DNA of 64,000 nt, from the NCBI GenBank assembly GCA_007859995.1, contig SMSL01000002.1, forward strand, positions 186,001 to 250,000. The letters are read 5' to 3'. The notes beneath the pieces were generated by a model. That model made no database searches. It was not told where the DNA came from and saw only the letters and a list, made by a program, of their open reading frames with translations. This stretch comes from Candidatus Brocadiaceae bacterium S225. GTDB taxonomy: Bacteria; Planctomycetota; Brocadiia; Brocadiales; Scalinduaceae. The position numbers and the translations under genes were made by a program. Each line of letters opens with the position of its first letter. Positions within the stretch are counted from its first letter, which is position 1. Below, one piece after another: positions 54,001-63,195 of the stretch.

Positions 54001-54912
54001 CTACTCAATTCCCAATTTGTATTTAAGAGATTTGAGGGTATTCTTCATAAGCATGGTGATCGTCATAGGTCCGACGCCTCCGGGAACCGGTGTAATACTG
54101 CCCGCAATTTCCTTGGCTGCATCAAAATCAACATCGCCTTTCAGGATAGCGACCATCTTGTTTGGGTCTTTCTTGCTCGGGGTTTCGCCAACTCTGTTGA
54201 CTCCAACATCAATTACACATGCACCCGGCTTGATCCATTCAGGCTTTACCAGGCCAGGAACGCCGGCAGCAACTATCAGTATGTCCGCGCGTTTGCAGTG
54301 TTCGTCCATGTTCTTTGTTCCTGTATGTACAACGGTTACCGTGGAATTAGCACCTTTTCCTTTTTGAAACATCATATTGGCAATTGGTTTTCCTACAATA
54401 TTTGAGCGGCCTACTACTACCACTTCTGCCCCATTCGTTTCAACACCGGCGCGGATTATCATTTCCTGAATTCCTGCAGGTGTGCATGGTGGAAACTTAA
54501 CCTCATCGCCTCCTATCATAAGACGACCAACATTTACGGGATGAAACCCATCAACGTCCTTATCAGGATCAATGGCATTTAATACCTTTTTTTCATCTAT
54601 GTGGTCAGGAAGAGGAAGCTGTACAAGAATACCGTTAATGGAATCGTCATTGTTATATTTGTCAATAAGTGCCAGAAGGCCCTCTTCTGAAATGTCAATT
54701 GGCTGTGTATCCTGAATCTCATGGAAACCTACTCTGTGAGCTGTCTGGATTTTAAGTGTTACATAAGACATGGAAGCGGGGTTTTCACCGATAAGGATCG
54801 TTACAAGTCCCGGTACGACCCCGTGTTTCTCTTTTATTTCTGCGACCTCAGCAGTGATTTCTTCCAGTATTTGTTCTCGAATGTCAGTACCTTTAATTAG
54901 TTTTGCAGTCAT
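54001..54912 (-). CDS. folD: Bifunctional methylenetetrahydrofolate dehydrogenase/cyclohydrolase
   Basis: Interconverts 5,10-methylene- and 10-formyl-THF with NADP+. Active-site Y50 and K54 (SYVTLKIQ), NADP region VVVGRSNIVGKPIA and C-terminal PGGVGPMTITML are present. 303 residues, normal. Strong RBS (AAGGAG). In anammox bacteria it may also serve the acetyl-CoA pathway methyl branch; that is inference. Upstream lies a repeat-rich gap. Confidence 0.97.
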   Translation of the reverse strand: MTAKLIKGTDIREQILEEITAEVAEIKEKHGVVPGLVTILIGENPASMSYVTLKIQTAHRVGFHEIQDTQPIDISEEGLLALIDKYNNDDSINGILVQLPLPDHIDEKKVLNAIDPDKDVDGFHPVNVGRLMIGGDEVKFPPCTPAGIQEMIIRAGVETNGAEVVVVGRSNIVGKPIANMMFQKGKGANSTVTVVHTGTKNMDEHCKRADILIVAAGVPGLVKPEWIKPGACVIDVGVNRVGETPSKKDPNKMVAILKGDVDFDAAKEIAGSITPVPGGVGPMTITMLMKNTLKSLKYKLGIE

Positions 54913-54962
54913 TTTTCAGATTCTCCTTATATAAATACGGATAGTGCGGCAAAGCCGCAATA

Positions 54963-55000
54963 AAGTTTGAAGTGTCTAAAGTGAACTAAAGCGCCTTAAG
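54963..55000. repeat. CTTTAGGCACTTTAG-type repeat, copy 2, in a folded region
   Basis: Inverse complement matches 41641-41678 at 34 of 38 positions. Here it also pairs with a downstream inverted segment (TTTTAGTTCGCTTCAAACTT near 55060-55080), and another pair, CCGCCTGACTG against GGCAGGCGG, lies between and after. The region 54913-55200 therefore looks like a compound repeat. No gene is seen in it. Confidence 0.7.
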
Positions 55001-55201
55001 TTTCAAAATAAAAGAATTGATTTTTTACCGCCTGACTGCGTGCTACGAAGAGGCAGGCGATTTTAGTTCGCTTCAAACTTCCTGCCCGAACTGATTGGCA
55101 GGCGGTTAGGCGCTTTCAATTTTTTTGAATGATAGTAAAACAACCGGGAAAATACAACTTTTTTCTCGTGCCATAAAAATGAGATTTATATCACTTTTAA
55201 C

Positions 55202-55236
55202 AAAAAAAGGGAGCCAGGCAATAAGCCCGGCTCCCT
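55202..55236 (-). terminator. Terminator of the octaheme oxidoreductase gene
   Basis: On the minus strand GGGAGCCGGGC pairs with GCCTGGCTCCC around TTATT and is followed by seven T residues. Lies 39 nt after the stop codon. A strong intrinsic terminator suits a highly expressed, single-gene transcript. Confidence 0.92.
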
Positions 55237-55274
55237 CTTAATTATACTTCTACTTCTTATCTAATCACATCAAA

Positions 55275-56972
55275 TCAATGATGAGCACTATGTGTACCAG
55301 CAGACATGCCCACTTCCTTCAGCATCCTGTTGATATACTCAACTTCTGCTGCAGGTGCGTGATGTGTATCCAGCCAGCCTGGCTCAGGGCATAGATCAAA
55401 TATAGTCTTGCCTGGGAACTCCTTAACAATCTTCATACCAGACAACTGATCTAAGTAATCTCCTTTTCTCCAGAACTCAGCAGGTACCCAGTTGATTCCA
55501 GCCTTCTTCTCCAACGCAGTAAACCTTCTTGCCTGCTCTGAAGCTGCCTTTGCCTTTACCAACCATCTGTCCATACCAAACGATCCGTCACAATACGTCG
55601 CATCGTTCCATGAACCATGTGCCATACCCTTGAATATGTAAGTCATCCAGTATCCAACACTCTCAAAACATACTCTCTCTATGTCTGAACAGTTGGACAT
55701 TCTGAACTCACCGGACTCACCCTTCTTACCACCATACTTCTCGCCTTCATGATAAGCACCAATCTTCAAACTCCAGATGTGCTGACCACTCCAGTCAGGT
55801 GCAAGGTCTTTAGGCATTGGCTCGCCCATTCCGTCCAGCATCAAATTCTCTGCAACCTTAAACGTTTCAGTATACTTCAGACCTGCATCCTTACACGCTT
55901 CATCCATCGCCTGCAAATTCTCTCTTGCAAATCTTGGCGAATGGCAGTCGTCACATACAGATACCCAGGTGTCTCTCTTTTCCTTCCAGAGAGGCGCACC
56001 TCTATCAGCATTTGACATACCCATACTTGTGTATACAGTTGAAAGTCTCTGTACGTTGTGGTGTCCACCTCTCATATGACAGTACTGACAAGTTGGTCCG
56101 ACATAATCAGCATCGGCCAGCTTCTTGCTCATGTCAAATTGAGTCGGATCCCATTTGTTAACCTGATACACAGTACCGTGTATTGAGATATCATATGCTT
56201 CCCAGTCTCTGTGGTCTTTACCCCAGTGACAAGTCTTACACTGTTCAGACTTTCTGGCAACCGCAGGATCGAACTGATGTCTCTGATGACAAGTACTGCA
56301 ACGTTCTTCAGGGCTTGTGTGACAGAAAGTACATCCTGCAGTATCTCCAGGAGGTCTTTCAATTGACCACGCACACTCAATCTGTGCAAAACTTGCACAT
56401 GAAGCGTGTGAACCTATACCACCCTGTGAATTCTGAATGTACTGCTCTTCATGACAATCACTAACGCCACAAGCCTTTGAACTTGGCATTAACAACTTCT
56501 GGTGATTGTTGCCATGACAGGTATCACAACCTGTTGGGCTAGGTTCAGCCTTTGCATGTGCACTCTTTTCGTAATCTCTTACGATACCAGGTGTAACTAC
56601 TGAATGGCAACCCAGACACTCTTTCAATCTGAACTGACCTTTGATTGGGTTTGAAGGTCTTACTTCATCCCTGTTGTACATAAAATCAGGCAGATAGTAA
56701 CGATATGCCGGTAGTGTTCTCCAGAATCTGGAATACTTTCCAGGATATGGAGGAGCGCCTTTTGGATAACCCATATACTTCGCGTACAAACCTGAAAAGA
56801 AAACCTTTCCGGAGTTGTCAGGGTCACCTGGCATACCATAGACTTCGTGCGGCACCCAATGTGTGATAATTTCTACCGCATCAGCGTCTTTACTGGAAAA
56901 ATTTGCGCAAAAACAGAATGCGACAACGAGAACCAGTAATGCAATAAATAGTTTATTAAATTTTTTTAGCAT
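55275..56972 (-). CDS. hao: Octaheme hydroxylamine oxidoreductase-family protein
   Basis: 565 residues, central anammox enzyme family. Signal peptide about 1-30. Eight haem motifs: C119-H123, C149-H153, C168-H174, C214-H218, C225-H229, C245-H249, C295-H299, C340-H344. The third is CX4CH (CGVSDCH), as in Kuenenia HAO-type proteins. KDHRDW at 252-257 gives the catalytic Asp-His pair; Y445 and Y460 are candidates for the tyrosine crosslinked to the P460 haem (haem 4). No C-terminal membrane helix, unlike ammonia-oxidiser HAO, so soluble. Could oxidise hydroxylamine to NO or be hydrazine dehydrogenase; I favour the kustc1061 HAO type by overall resemblance from memory. Strong RBS AAAGGAGAAGG. Confidence 0.95.
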   Translation of the reverse strand: MLKKFNKLFIALLVLVVAFCFCANFSSKDADAVEIITHWVPHEVYGMPGDPDNSGKVFFSGLYAKYMGYPKGAPPYPGKYSRFWRTLPAYRYYLPDFMYNRDEVRPSNPIKGQFRLKECLGCHSVVTPGIVRDYEKSAHAKAEPSPTGCDTCHGNNHQKLLMPSSKACGVSDCHEEQYIQNSQGGIGSHASCASFAQIECAWSIERPPGDTAGCTFCHTSPEERCSTCHQRHQFDPAVARKSEQCKTCHWGKDHRDWEAYDISIHGTVYQVNKWDPTQFDMSKKLADADYVGPTCQYCHMRGGHHNVQRLSTVYTSMGMSNADRGAPLWKEKRDTWVSVCDDCHSPRFARENLQAMDEACKDAGLKYTETFKVAENLMLDGMGEPMPKDLAPDWSGQHIWSLKIGAYHEGEKYGGKKGESGEFRMSNCSDIERVCFESVGYWMTYIFKGMAHGSWNDATYCDGSFGMDRWLVKAKAASEQARRFTALEKKAGINWVPAEFWRKGDYLDQLSGMKIVKEFPGKTIFDLCPEPGWLDTHHAPAAEVEYINRMLKEVGMSAGTHSAHH

Positions 56973-57651
56973 TTATTTTTACCTTCTCCTTTCAACTTCT
57001 AAAATATAAAAATAACTTTGTTACTTTAAGTTGAGGCTTTCCAAGTATGCTGTGTGATCACTAACAGCAACGCTTAGAACGTCTCCATCCGATCGTAAAG
57101 ATTTTTTTTAATATCACCTCCTCCACAGTCAATATATATATGTATAACTTCTATCCGATCCCAGCTTTAATCTCCTCCAGTTATTTCTCTCTTGTTAAAA
57201 GCGTTGTCTGTCAATACGAGATCAGGATAAACGTCTTACAAGCTCCTTTTGGCCGTCGATAATTGCCTTCCTTCTGATCCTTAAAAACACTTGCGTTTAC
57301 AATTGAGTAAATACTGAACTGCAACAAACATCTGTTCCGGTTGCAGTGTGTGATTTTAGCTTATATGTAAGTGTAATCAATAAGAATAATTAAACAAATA
57401 TAGCTTATTATATGCTTGGTGATTATTACAATATGCCATAACATGTTGATGTAACAGTGCTAATGGTGTTGTGCGGCTGCTGTTTATTATTATATATAAA
57501 TGTGATGTAATATATTGATAATCCTGTGTTTCTGGCAACAATTTGATTGTTTTTAGTAAAATGAATCAGGATTTTATTGTTATTATTAGATAATGTGTCA
57601 TAATCACTTATTAATGAGTTCCTGAATACTTTCTATTTTGGAGTTGCATTT
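56973..57651. promoter_or_regulatory. 679-bp divergent intergenic region of hao and the SorC regulator
   Basis: AT-rich with no ORF. It must hold promoters of both genes and any operator for the SorC-type regulator. I cannot assign an exact site; a palindromic TGATCA near 57055 and several AT-rich tracts near 57400-57600 are candidates only. Confidence 0.45.
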
Positions 57652-58905
57652 ATGCTTGATAAAAAAAATACAAATAAGAACAGATCTGGAAATGCCATCA
57701 GTCATCTGGAACTGGATAATAAGATTTCAAGGATTATTTTTGAAAAGTGGCCGAAATTTGTTACCCAGAAAGAGATAGCTAATGAGCTAAACATATCACA
57801 GTCACTGGTTTCCAAGCGGCTGTCGAGCTGGACAAATAAGAAGAATGTTCCTCTGAAGATGTCCTATGAGGAGAGAAATGTCGAACTTGAGAAAAAGTTG
57901 AGAGATGATTACCATCTTAATGATGTCGTGGTTTTAAAAAACGCGGATTATTTTGTTCACACCCAAGCCTATTATAAACAGATAGGTAAGTATGCGTCTG
58001 ATATTCTGGTGCGAAAGATAAATGACATTCTAGAGAAAATGACCAAGACCAGGAATAATCAAATCAATGAAAAAGATGTAATTAAAGAAACAGAAATCAA
58101 AATATCGGCCCAGGGCGGGAGCAGTGTTTTGAACACAATAATGAGTTTGGCAGATGAGCTTGAGGACACGGATATAAAGCTACTTTTTTCTAGTTGTATA
58201 GCATTAAGATCGAACAACTTAATAGAACTTTCTCCGCTACATATTGTATCGCAGCTATTAAACCGAAATCTAAACGTTGGGGTTACGCATACATATCAAC
58301 TTCCGGAAATCTCTAATCTCTATAGCAAAGAGTCATTATATGAAATCATCGAACAGCGAATCAGAACCCGAAAAATGCTTGGGTTTGAAAATGAAGTGCT
58401 GAATAGTGATGTCGTAATTTTAGGTTTGGGGAGTATAAGATGGAATCATCCTGTTACCGGTTTTATGCGTCATGTTTATAATTTACGGTTACAATCCTTT
58501 TTAACCAATTTTGATATTGTAGGTGAAATTGCGTTTGCACCTTTCAGTAAAAAAGGATTTTTGTTTCATCATTTAGTAGGAGAGGTGTTTGAACGAGAAA
58601 ACGGGGGATTCAAATATGATGAGTACGAGCAGATAAAAAAGCTGAAAAAATTTGCTAATAGTAATGTGACCGTATCTAAACAAGATCTTGTTGACGCCGC
58701 AACTTTCTTCAGTTCGATATTTACGGTAAATTTCTGCGAGATTGAAGACCGGTTACAGAAACAAGACAAAAAACCTTACATACTCCTGGCTGCAGGGGGG
58801 CCAAGCCAGAAAGCCCTGCCTCTCAAGATAATATTAGACAGATGGAAGGGTATAAATATCTTAGACGGACTTGTAACAAGCGAAAATATTGCCCAGGATT
58901 TATAA
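57652..58905 (+). CDS. SorC/DeoR-type ligand-binding transcription regulator
   Basis: 417 residues. N-terminal HTH (about 35-75; FVTQKEIANELNISQSLVSKRLSSW) and a long SorC-like ligand domain (about 85-410) with DVVILGLGSIRWN, IVGEIAFAPF and KPYILLAAGGPSQKALPLKIIL. SorC domains bind phosphorylated sugars. Here the first loop reads SAQGGSSVLN, not the usual GVGWGRT type, so the ligand may differ. RBS TTTGGAG. It is divergent from hao and is the natural candidate for its regulator, but no direct evidence links the two. Confidence 0.85.
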   Translation: MLDKKNTNKNRSGNAISHLELDNKISRIIFEKWPKFVTQKEIANELNISQSLVSKRLSSWTNKKNVPLKMSYEERNVELEKKLRDDYHLNDVVVLKNADYFVHTQAYYKQIGKYASDILVRKINDILEKMTKTRNNQINEKDVIKETEIKISAQGGSSVLNTIMSLADELEDTDIKLLFSSCIALRSNNLIELSPLHIVSQLLNRNLNVGVTHTYQLPEISNLYSKESLYEIIEQRIRTRKMLGFENEVLNSDVVILGLGSIRWNHPVTGFMRHVYNLRLQSFLTNFDIVGEIAFAPFSKKGFLFHHLVGEVFERENGGFKYDEYEQIKKLKKFANSNVTVSKQDLVDAATFFSSIFTVNFCEIEDRLQKQDKKPYILLAAGGPSQKALPLKIILDRWKGINILDGLVTSENIAQDL

Positions 58906-59079
58906 GATGCAAATACTGATTGAAGGATTCCCGTCTAACAAACCGGCGGACAGGCAAGGATTCAGGGATTTGTCATTCGACTCCTTAATTTTTTAATGTG
59001 TGATTTGTTACAGTACGCGTCAGGCTCAAATTATACGGCAGTATGATTTATATTATATTTTATTACCAGTACCGGTGTT

Positions 59080-59538
59080 ATGACAAAGGTATATGCAGGA
59101 CTTGGTTCAAACCTTGGAAATAAAATAGAGAATATAATCAGAGCTATCGATAGAATAGATGCGCATGAGGAAATCTGTGTCAAAGAGAAATCAGGTTTTT
59201 ATAACACCACTCCTGTTGGCGGCCCATCACAACCTGATTATGTCAATTGTGTCATAGGATTGGAGACAGAGATTGAGCCGCAAACACTCTTGAAAGAGTT
59301 TAAGGAGATTGAGATAGAACTGGGGAGAAAGCCCGGTGTGAGATGGGGTCCGAGGGTTGTAGACATCGATATATTATTATATGGAGACAGGATTGTAAAT
59401 GATAGCAATCTGAAAATACCTCATGAGCGCATGCATGAACGTGTTTTTGTGTTAGAACCGCTATATGAGATATCGCCGGATATCAAACATCCTGTGTCAG
59501 GAATAAGTATTTCTGAACTGTTGGAGAAGTTAAAATAA
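59080..59538 (+). CDS. folK: 2-amino-4-hydroxy-6-hydroxymethyldihydropteridine pyrophosphokinase
   Basis: HPPK of folate synthesis, 152 residues. GLGSNLGNKIENI at the start, pterin-binding FYNTTPVGGPSQPDY, and the metal-binding RVVDIDILLYGD (Asp pair near 94-96). The start is ATG at 59080. The next gene, an LptF/LptG-type permease, starts 1 bp after the stop, so the two are cotranscribed. Confidence 0.96.
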   Translation: MTKVYAGLGSNLGNKIENIIRAIDRIDAHEEICVKEKSGFYNTTPVGGPSQPDYVNCVIGLETEIEPQTLLKEFKEIEIELGRKPGVRWGPRVVDIDILLYGDRIVNDSNLKIPHERMHERVFVLEPLYEISPDIKHPVSGISISELLEKLK

Positions 59539-59539
59539 A

Positions 59540-60613
59540 ATGATTTACAAGATCGACAAATATATTGTTAAGGCATTTGTACCCTCTTTCATCGTATGTA
59601 TGTTTGCAATATGCGGTATTTATATAGTTGTTGACGCGATTCAGAAGATTGACGATTTTATAGAAATGGGTGCCAAGGCATTTACGATGTCTGCGCATTA
59701 TTACGGGCTTATGGTGCCGGTATTTATTGCACAACTTTTTCCGGCAATAACCCTCGTCTCAGTGAGTCTGGTACTTGTAAGATTTGTAAAAAATAATGAG
59801 ATATTAGCTATGCAGGTTGCTGGGATTAACCTGTATAGAATTATGCTTCCTATTTTTATCGTATCGGTTTTCCTGTCGTTATTGGCAGTTATAAATCAGG
59901 AATTGATTATACCGAAGCTTGCTGAGGAACTTGAAAAAGTAGAACAAACAACGTTTGAAGAGAAAGAACAGTATAATATTCTCATTGAAGATGAAGAAAG
60001 CCGCATGCTCTTCAGTGTATGGGCACTTAATGTGTCTGAAGGGATCTTAAAATCTGTATATATAATCGGGAAATACGAAAATGGCAAAAAGAAGTTTACA
60101 ATCAGAGCTGAACGAGGTAAATGGACGGATGACAATAACTGGTTGCTATTTAATGTTGTCAAACACGATTATGACGAAAGTGGTGATTGGGTTGCGCCGA
60201 CACTGCAAATGGATAATTATTTACTGGAAACCACATTGTCACCTGCGGAACTGAGCAAGGTTGATATTAACGCATCGTTGAAGAGCTTTAAGGAGTTGAG
60301 AGAATTACGCGATAAAGAGCCGGAGAATGACAGGTACAGTGTCATGTATTACACAAGAGTGGCGTATCCCTTAACTAATTTCATTTTGCTTTTCCTGGGT
60401 ATTCCTGTTGTTTTGGGCTTTGAAAGAATGAGCAAAAATATATTTCTGAGGGTCGGGATAAGTGTCCTTATCTGTTGTGCCTTTTTTGTATTAGCCTATA
60501 TCTGTGCCAATCTAGGCAACATGGGAATCCTGCAACCCGTTCTGGCTGCGTGGATACCGGTAATTGTTTTTGGTTGTTTAGGATTAATACTGTTTGACGG
60601 TATGCGCATTTAG
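59540..60613 (+). CDS. LptF/LptG family permease
   Basis: Inner-membrane permease of the lipopolysaccharide exporter LptB2FG. Three N-terminal hydrophobic segments and three C-terminal ones flank a periplasmic domain (about 120-270), the family layout. FVKNNEILAMQVAGINLYRI is the conserved coupling region. 357 residues. F or G cannot be decided. Its presence indicates an outer-membrane lipid export system. Confidence 0.9.
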   Translation: MIYKIDKYIVKAFVPSFIVCMFAICGIYIVVDAIQKIDDFIEMGAKAFTMSAHYYGLMVPVFIAQLFPAITLVSVSLVLVRFVKNNEILAMQVAGINLYRIMLPIFIVSVFLSLLAVINQELIIPKLAEELEKVEQTTFEEKEQYNILIEDEESRMLFSVWALNVSEGILKSVYIIGKYENGKKKFTIRAERGKWTDDNNWLLFNVVKHDYDESGDWVAPTLQMDNYLLETTLSPAELSKVDINASLKSFKELRELRDKEPENDRYSVMYYTRVAYPLTNFILLFLGIPVVLGFERMSKNIFLRVGISVLICCAFFVLAYICANLGNMGILQPVLAAWIPVIVFGCLGLILFDGMRI

Positions 60614-60643
60614 ACAATAATTTCACGAATTTACTTTGCTTTA

Positions 60644-61723
60644 ATGTCTCTCGTAAATATGAGTAAATCACCTGTACAAGATGGCAACCCTCACCTGTTT
60701 GAGGATATTAAACGACTCATCGACGAGGCCAGAAGCAAGGTAGCCCAAACGGTAAATGCCGGTTTGACCGCAACTTACTGGAATATCGGTAAGCGTATTA
60801 ATGATGATGTTTTAAAGAATAAACGGGCTGAGTATGGAAAACAGATTGTTGCCACACTGTCGCGACAATTGATGGATGAATATGGTAGAGGATGGAGCGT
60901 AAAACAGTTGCAACATTGTCTCCGCTTTGCAGAGACTTTTCCAGATTTTCAAATTGTCTCCGCACTGTGGAGACAATTGAATTGGACGCATTTTAAAACC
61001 ATCATGTACCTCAAAACCAATCTGGAACGGGACTTTTACGCCCAGATGTGCCGGGTGGAACAGTGGAGCACACGTACTCTACAAAAAAAAATAGACAGCA
61101 TGCTCTTTGACCGAACAGCCATCAGCAAAAAACCGGACGAGCTCGCCAGACTGGAACTGAAAGCACTTGAAGAAGACAAATTCTCCCCAGATCTCGTATT
61201 TAAAGACCACTATGTTCTGGATTTTCTGGGTCTGAAAGATACCTATTCGGAACTGGATTTAGAAGCTGCTATTATAAAAGAGATTGAAAACTTTATCCTG
61301 GAATTGGGCGCAGGCTTTACCTTTGTCGCCAGGCAGAAGCGGATGATTATCGACAATGCCGACTTCTACCTCGATCTGCTCTTCTTTCACCGAAAGCTCA
61401 AACGGCTTGTTGCCATAGAGCTGAAACTGGGAAAGTTTAAGGCAAGCTACAAAGGGCAGATGGAGCTGTACCTGCGCTGGTTAGAGAAAAATGAAACAGA
61501 AGAGGATGAAGAACAACCCATCGGGCTGATCCTCTGTGCCGAAGGCAACCATGAGCAGGTGGAGCTGCTGCAATTGGACAAGGCTAATATCAAAGTGGCA
61601 GAGTATATCACCAAATACCTGCCCAAAGAGCTGCTTATAAAAAAACTGCACCAGTTTACGGAGAGTGCGAAGAGGTTGATTGAGAATAGGGATGTTGGGA
61701 TTGATGGGGGTGGTGAAGGATGA
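60644..61723 (+). CDS. YhcG/DUF1016 PDDEXK nuclease-domain protein
   Basis: 359 residues. N-terminal DUF1016 part (ATYWNIGKRI, RGWSVKQLQHCLRFAETFPD). C-terminal PDDEXK nuclease with DFYLDLLFFHRKLKRLVAIELKLGKF (about 244-269; acidic D, E and K). An alternative start is ATG 60659 (MSKSPVQDG). Such proteins are often found near restriction systems or other mobile DNA; a decayed restriction gene follows. Function is uncertain; some serve in defence or recombination. RBS unclear. Confidence 0.9.
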   Translation: MSLVNMSKSPVQDGNPHLFEDIKRLIDEARSKVAQTVNAGLTATYWNIGKRINDDVLKNKRAEYGKQIVATLSRQLMDEYGRGWSVKQLQHCLRFAETFPDFQIVSALWRQLNWTHFKTIMYLKTNLERDFYAQMCRVEQWSTRTLQKKIDSMLFDRTAISKKPDELARLELKALEEDKFSPDLVFKDHYVLDFLGLKDTYSELDLEAAIIKEIENFILELGAGFTFVARQKRMIIDNADFYLDLLFFHRKLKRLVAIELKLGKFKASYKGQMELYLRWLEKNETEEDEEQPIGLILCAEGNHEQVELLQLDKANIKVAEYITKYLPKELLIKKLHQFTESAKRLIENRDVGIDGGGEG

Positions 61724-61819
61724 GGTTTAATGTTTGTCCTCACAAAGCTGAGCTTAGCTCTGTGGAAATGGTGAATATATCAAACAACGTGATAAAAGGA
61801 GTAAAAGGATTATAAAAAA

Positions 61820-62489
61820 ATGCAAAATTTAATGACAATAAAAGAAGCAAGTATTTGGGCAACTAAATATTTAGAAAAAAATGTTACTGCATCAAATATA
61901 TCTTACCTAATTCAATATGGTAGAATTCCTAAAAGTGATGATAATGGAACTGTTGTAGTTAATAGGCATGATTTAGACAGAGTATTACTTTGAGACTACT
62001 GAACCTAAAACTACAGCAGAAGAAAGTTTACATTCAATTTTAGAAGGAAGAATAATAGAAATTGGAAATATTCGGGGCTTTAAAACATTTTGTCCAGATA
62101 GTTCTAAGACATTCAATCGTAAAAAGTTATTAGAACTTACCACTATAGAAAAATGCCCAAAACTCCAATTTTCAGATTATAACGTATAACGTTTTAAGAA
62201 ATATTGATGTTCTATGGTTTAGAGAAAAAGGTAGAAATCTTGTTCCTGAATGTGCATTTGAAGTTGAATTGTCGACAGGTACATGGTCAGGTGTTGGAAG
62301 GTTAGCAACGCTTAATATCATTAGCTTCAAGCAGATTTAAGGTCGCAAAACTTCAAATGAAATCTGGTACGCAAATTTAGTACTGACGCACAATTTGAAA
62401 TTCAGAAAATTATGGATGAATTGACTGCCGCAAACAAAAAACCTGATAGGCAAAAAAAAATTTACAAGAGAAAACATAGTCAATTTTAA
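61820..62489 (+). pseudogene. Decayed restriction-endonuclease-like gene (HTH plus nuclease)
   Basis: From ATG 61820 a 57-residue reading (MQNLMTIKEASIWATKYLEK..., ends LDRVLL) looks like an excisionase-type HTH. It shifts into YFETTEPKTTAEESLHSILEG...SDYNV, then into VLRNIDVLWFREKGRNLVPECAFEVE, and finally into FEIQKIMDELTAANKK. Together these follow the order of one restriction-related protein (LQFSDY, IDVLWF and FEVE motifs). At least three frame breaks and one internal stop make it non-functional. The 5' end lies about 100 bp after the YhcG-type gene. Confidence 0.75.
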
Positions 62490-62502
62490 GGAGCAGAAAA
62501 TA

Positions 62503-63084
62503 ATGAGCTTAGAAAAAGAGTTACATGTACGTAGTGAATCCAAATGTGAATTGTGTAGCGCGACAGAGAACCTGGGTGTGTATGAAGTGCCGCCGGGTCC
62601 AAACGGTAGTGTTGATGAGTGCGTGCTTGTTTGTGAAACTTGTCGCGAACAGATTGAAAATCCTGATAAAGTTGAAGTTCATCATTGGCGATGCCTTAAC
62701 GATAGTATGTGGAGCCAGGTACCAGCGGTGCAGGTGGTGGTGTGGCGCATGCTGAAGCGTCTGAGCAGTGAAGGCTGGCCGCAAGAGTTACTCGAAACAC
62801 TCTATTTAGATGAGAGTACTCAGGTCTGGGCCCGGGCAACCGGCGAAGGGGAAAGTGATGAAGTTGCAGTCAAACATGTAGACAGCAACGGCACAGTGCT
62901 TAATGCGGGGGACGCGGTAACACTGATCAAGGATTTGCCCGTAAAAGGGGCTAGCTTTACAGCTAAGCGTGGCAAGGTTGTACGGGGAATTTCGCTTGTT
63001 GCGGATAACCCGGAGCATATCGAGGGCCGGGTAAGTGGCCATCATATCGTAATCTTGACAAAATTTGTTAAGAAAGCAAACTAA
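62503..63084 (+). CDS. PhnA/YjdM-like zinc-ribbon protein
   Basis: 193 residues of the PhnA (YjdM) family. Zinc ribbon at the start, CELCSATENL...CETC (about 15-44), then the C-terminal SH3-like domain VKHVDSNGTVLNAGDAVTLIKDLPVKGASFTAKRGKVVRGISL (about 126-168). Despite its historical name the family is not phosphonoacetate hydrolase. The function remains unclear. RBS AAGGAG precedes ATG. Confidence 0.9.
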   Translation: MSLEKELHVRSESKCELCSATENLGVYEVPPGPNGSVDECVLVCETCREQIENPDKVEVHHWRCLNDSMWSQVPAVQVVVWRMLKRLSSEGWPQELLETLYLDESTQVWARATGEGESDEVAVKHVDSNGTVLNAGDAVTLIKDLPVKGASFTAKRGKVVRGISLVADNPEHIEGRVSGHHIVILTKFVKKAN

Positions 63085-63195
63085 TCAAATGGGGATAAGG
63101 GTCATTGTGATTCTTACCCCAATTTTTTTCATATCAATGTATCGGCTTTTATTAAATAACAATTAATATTTAAATTTAGGAGGAGTAAATACGAG

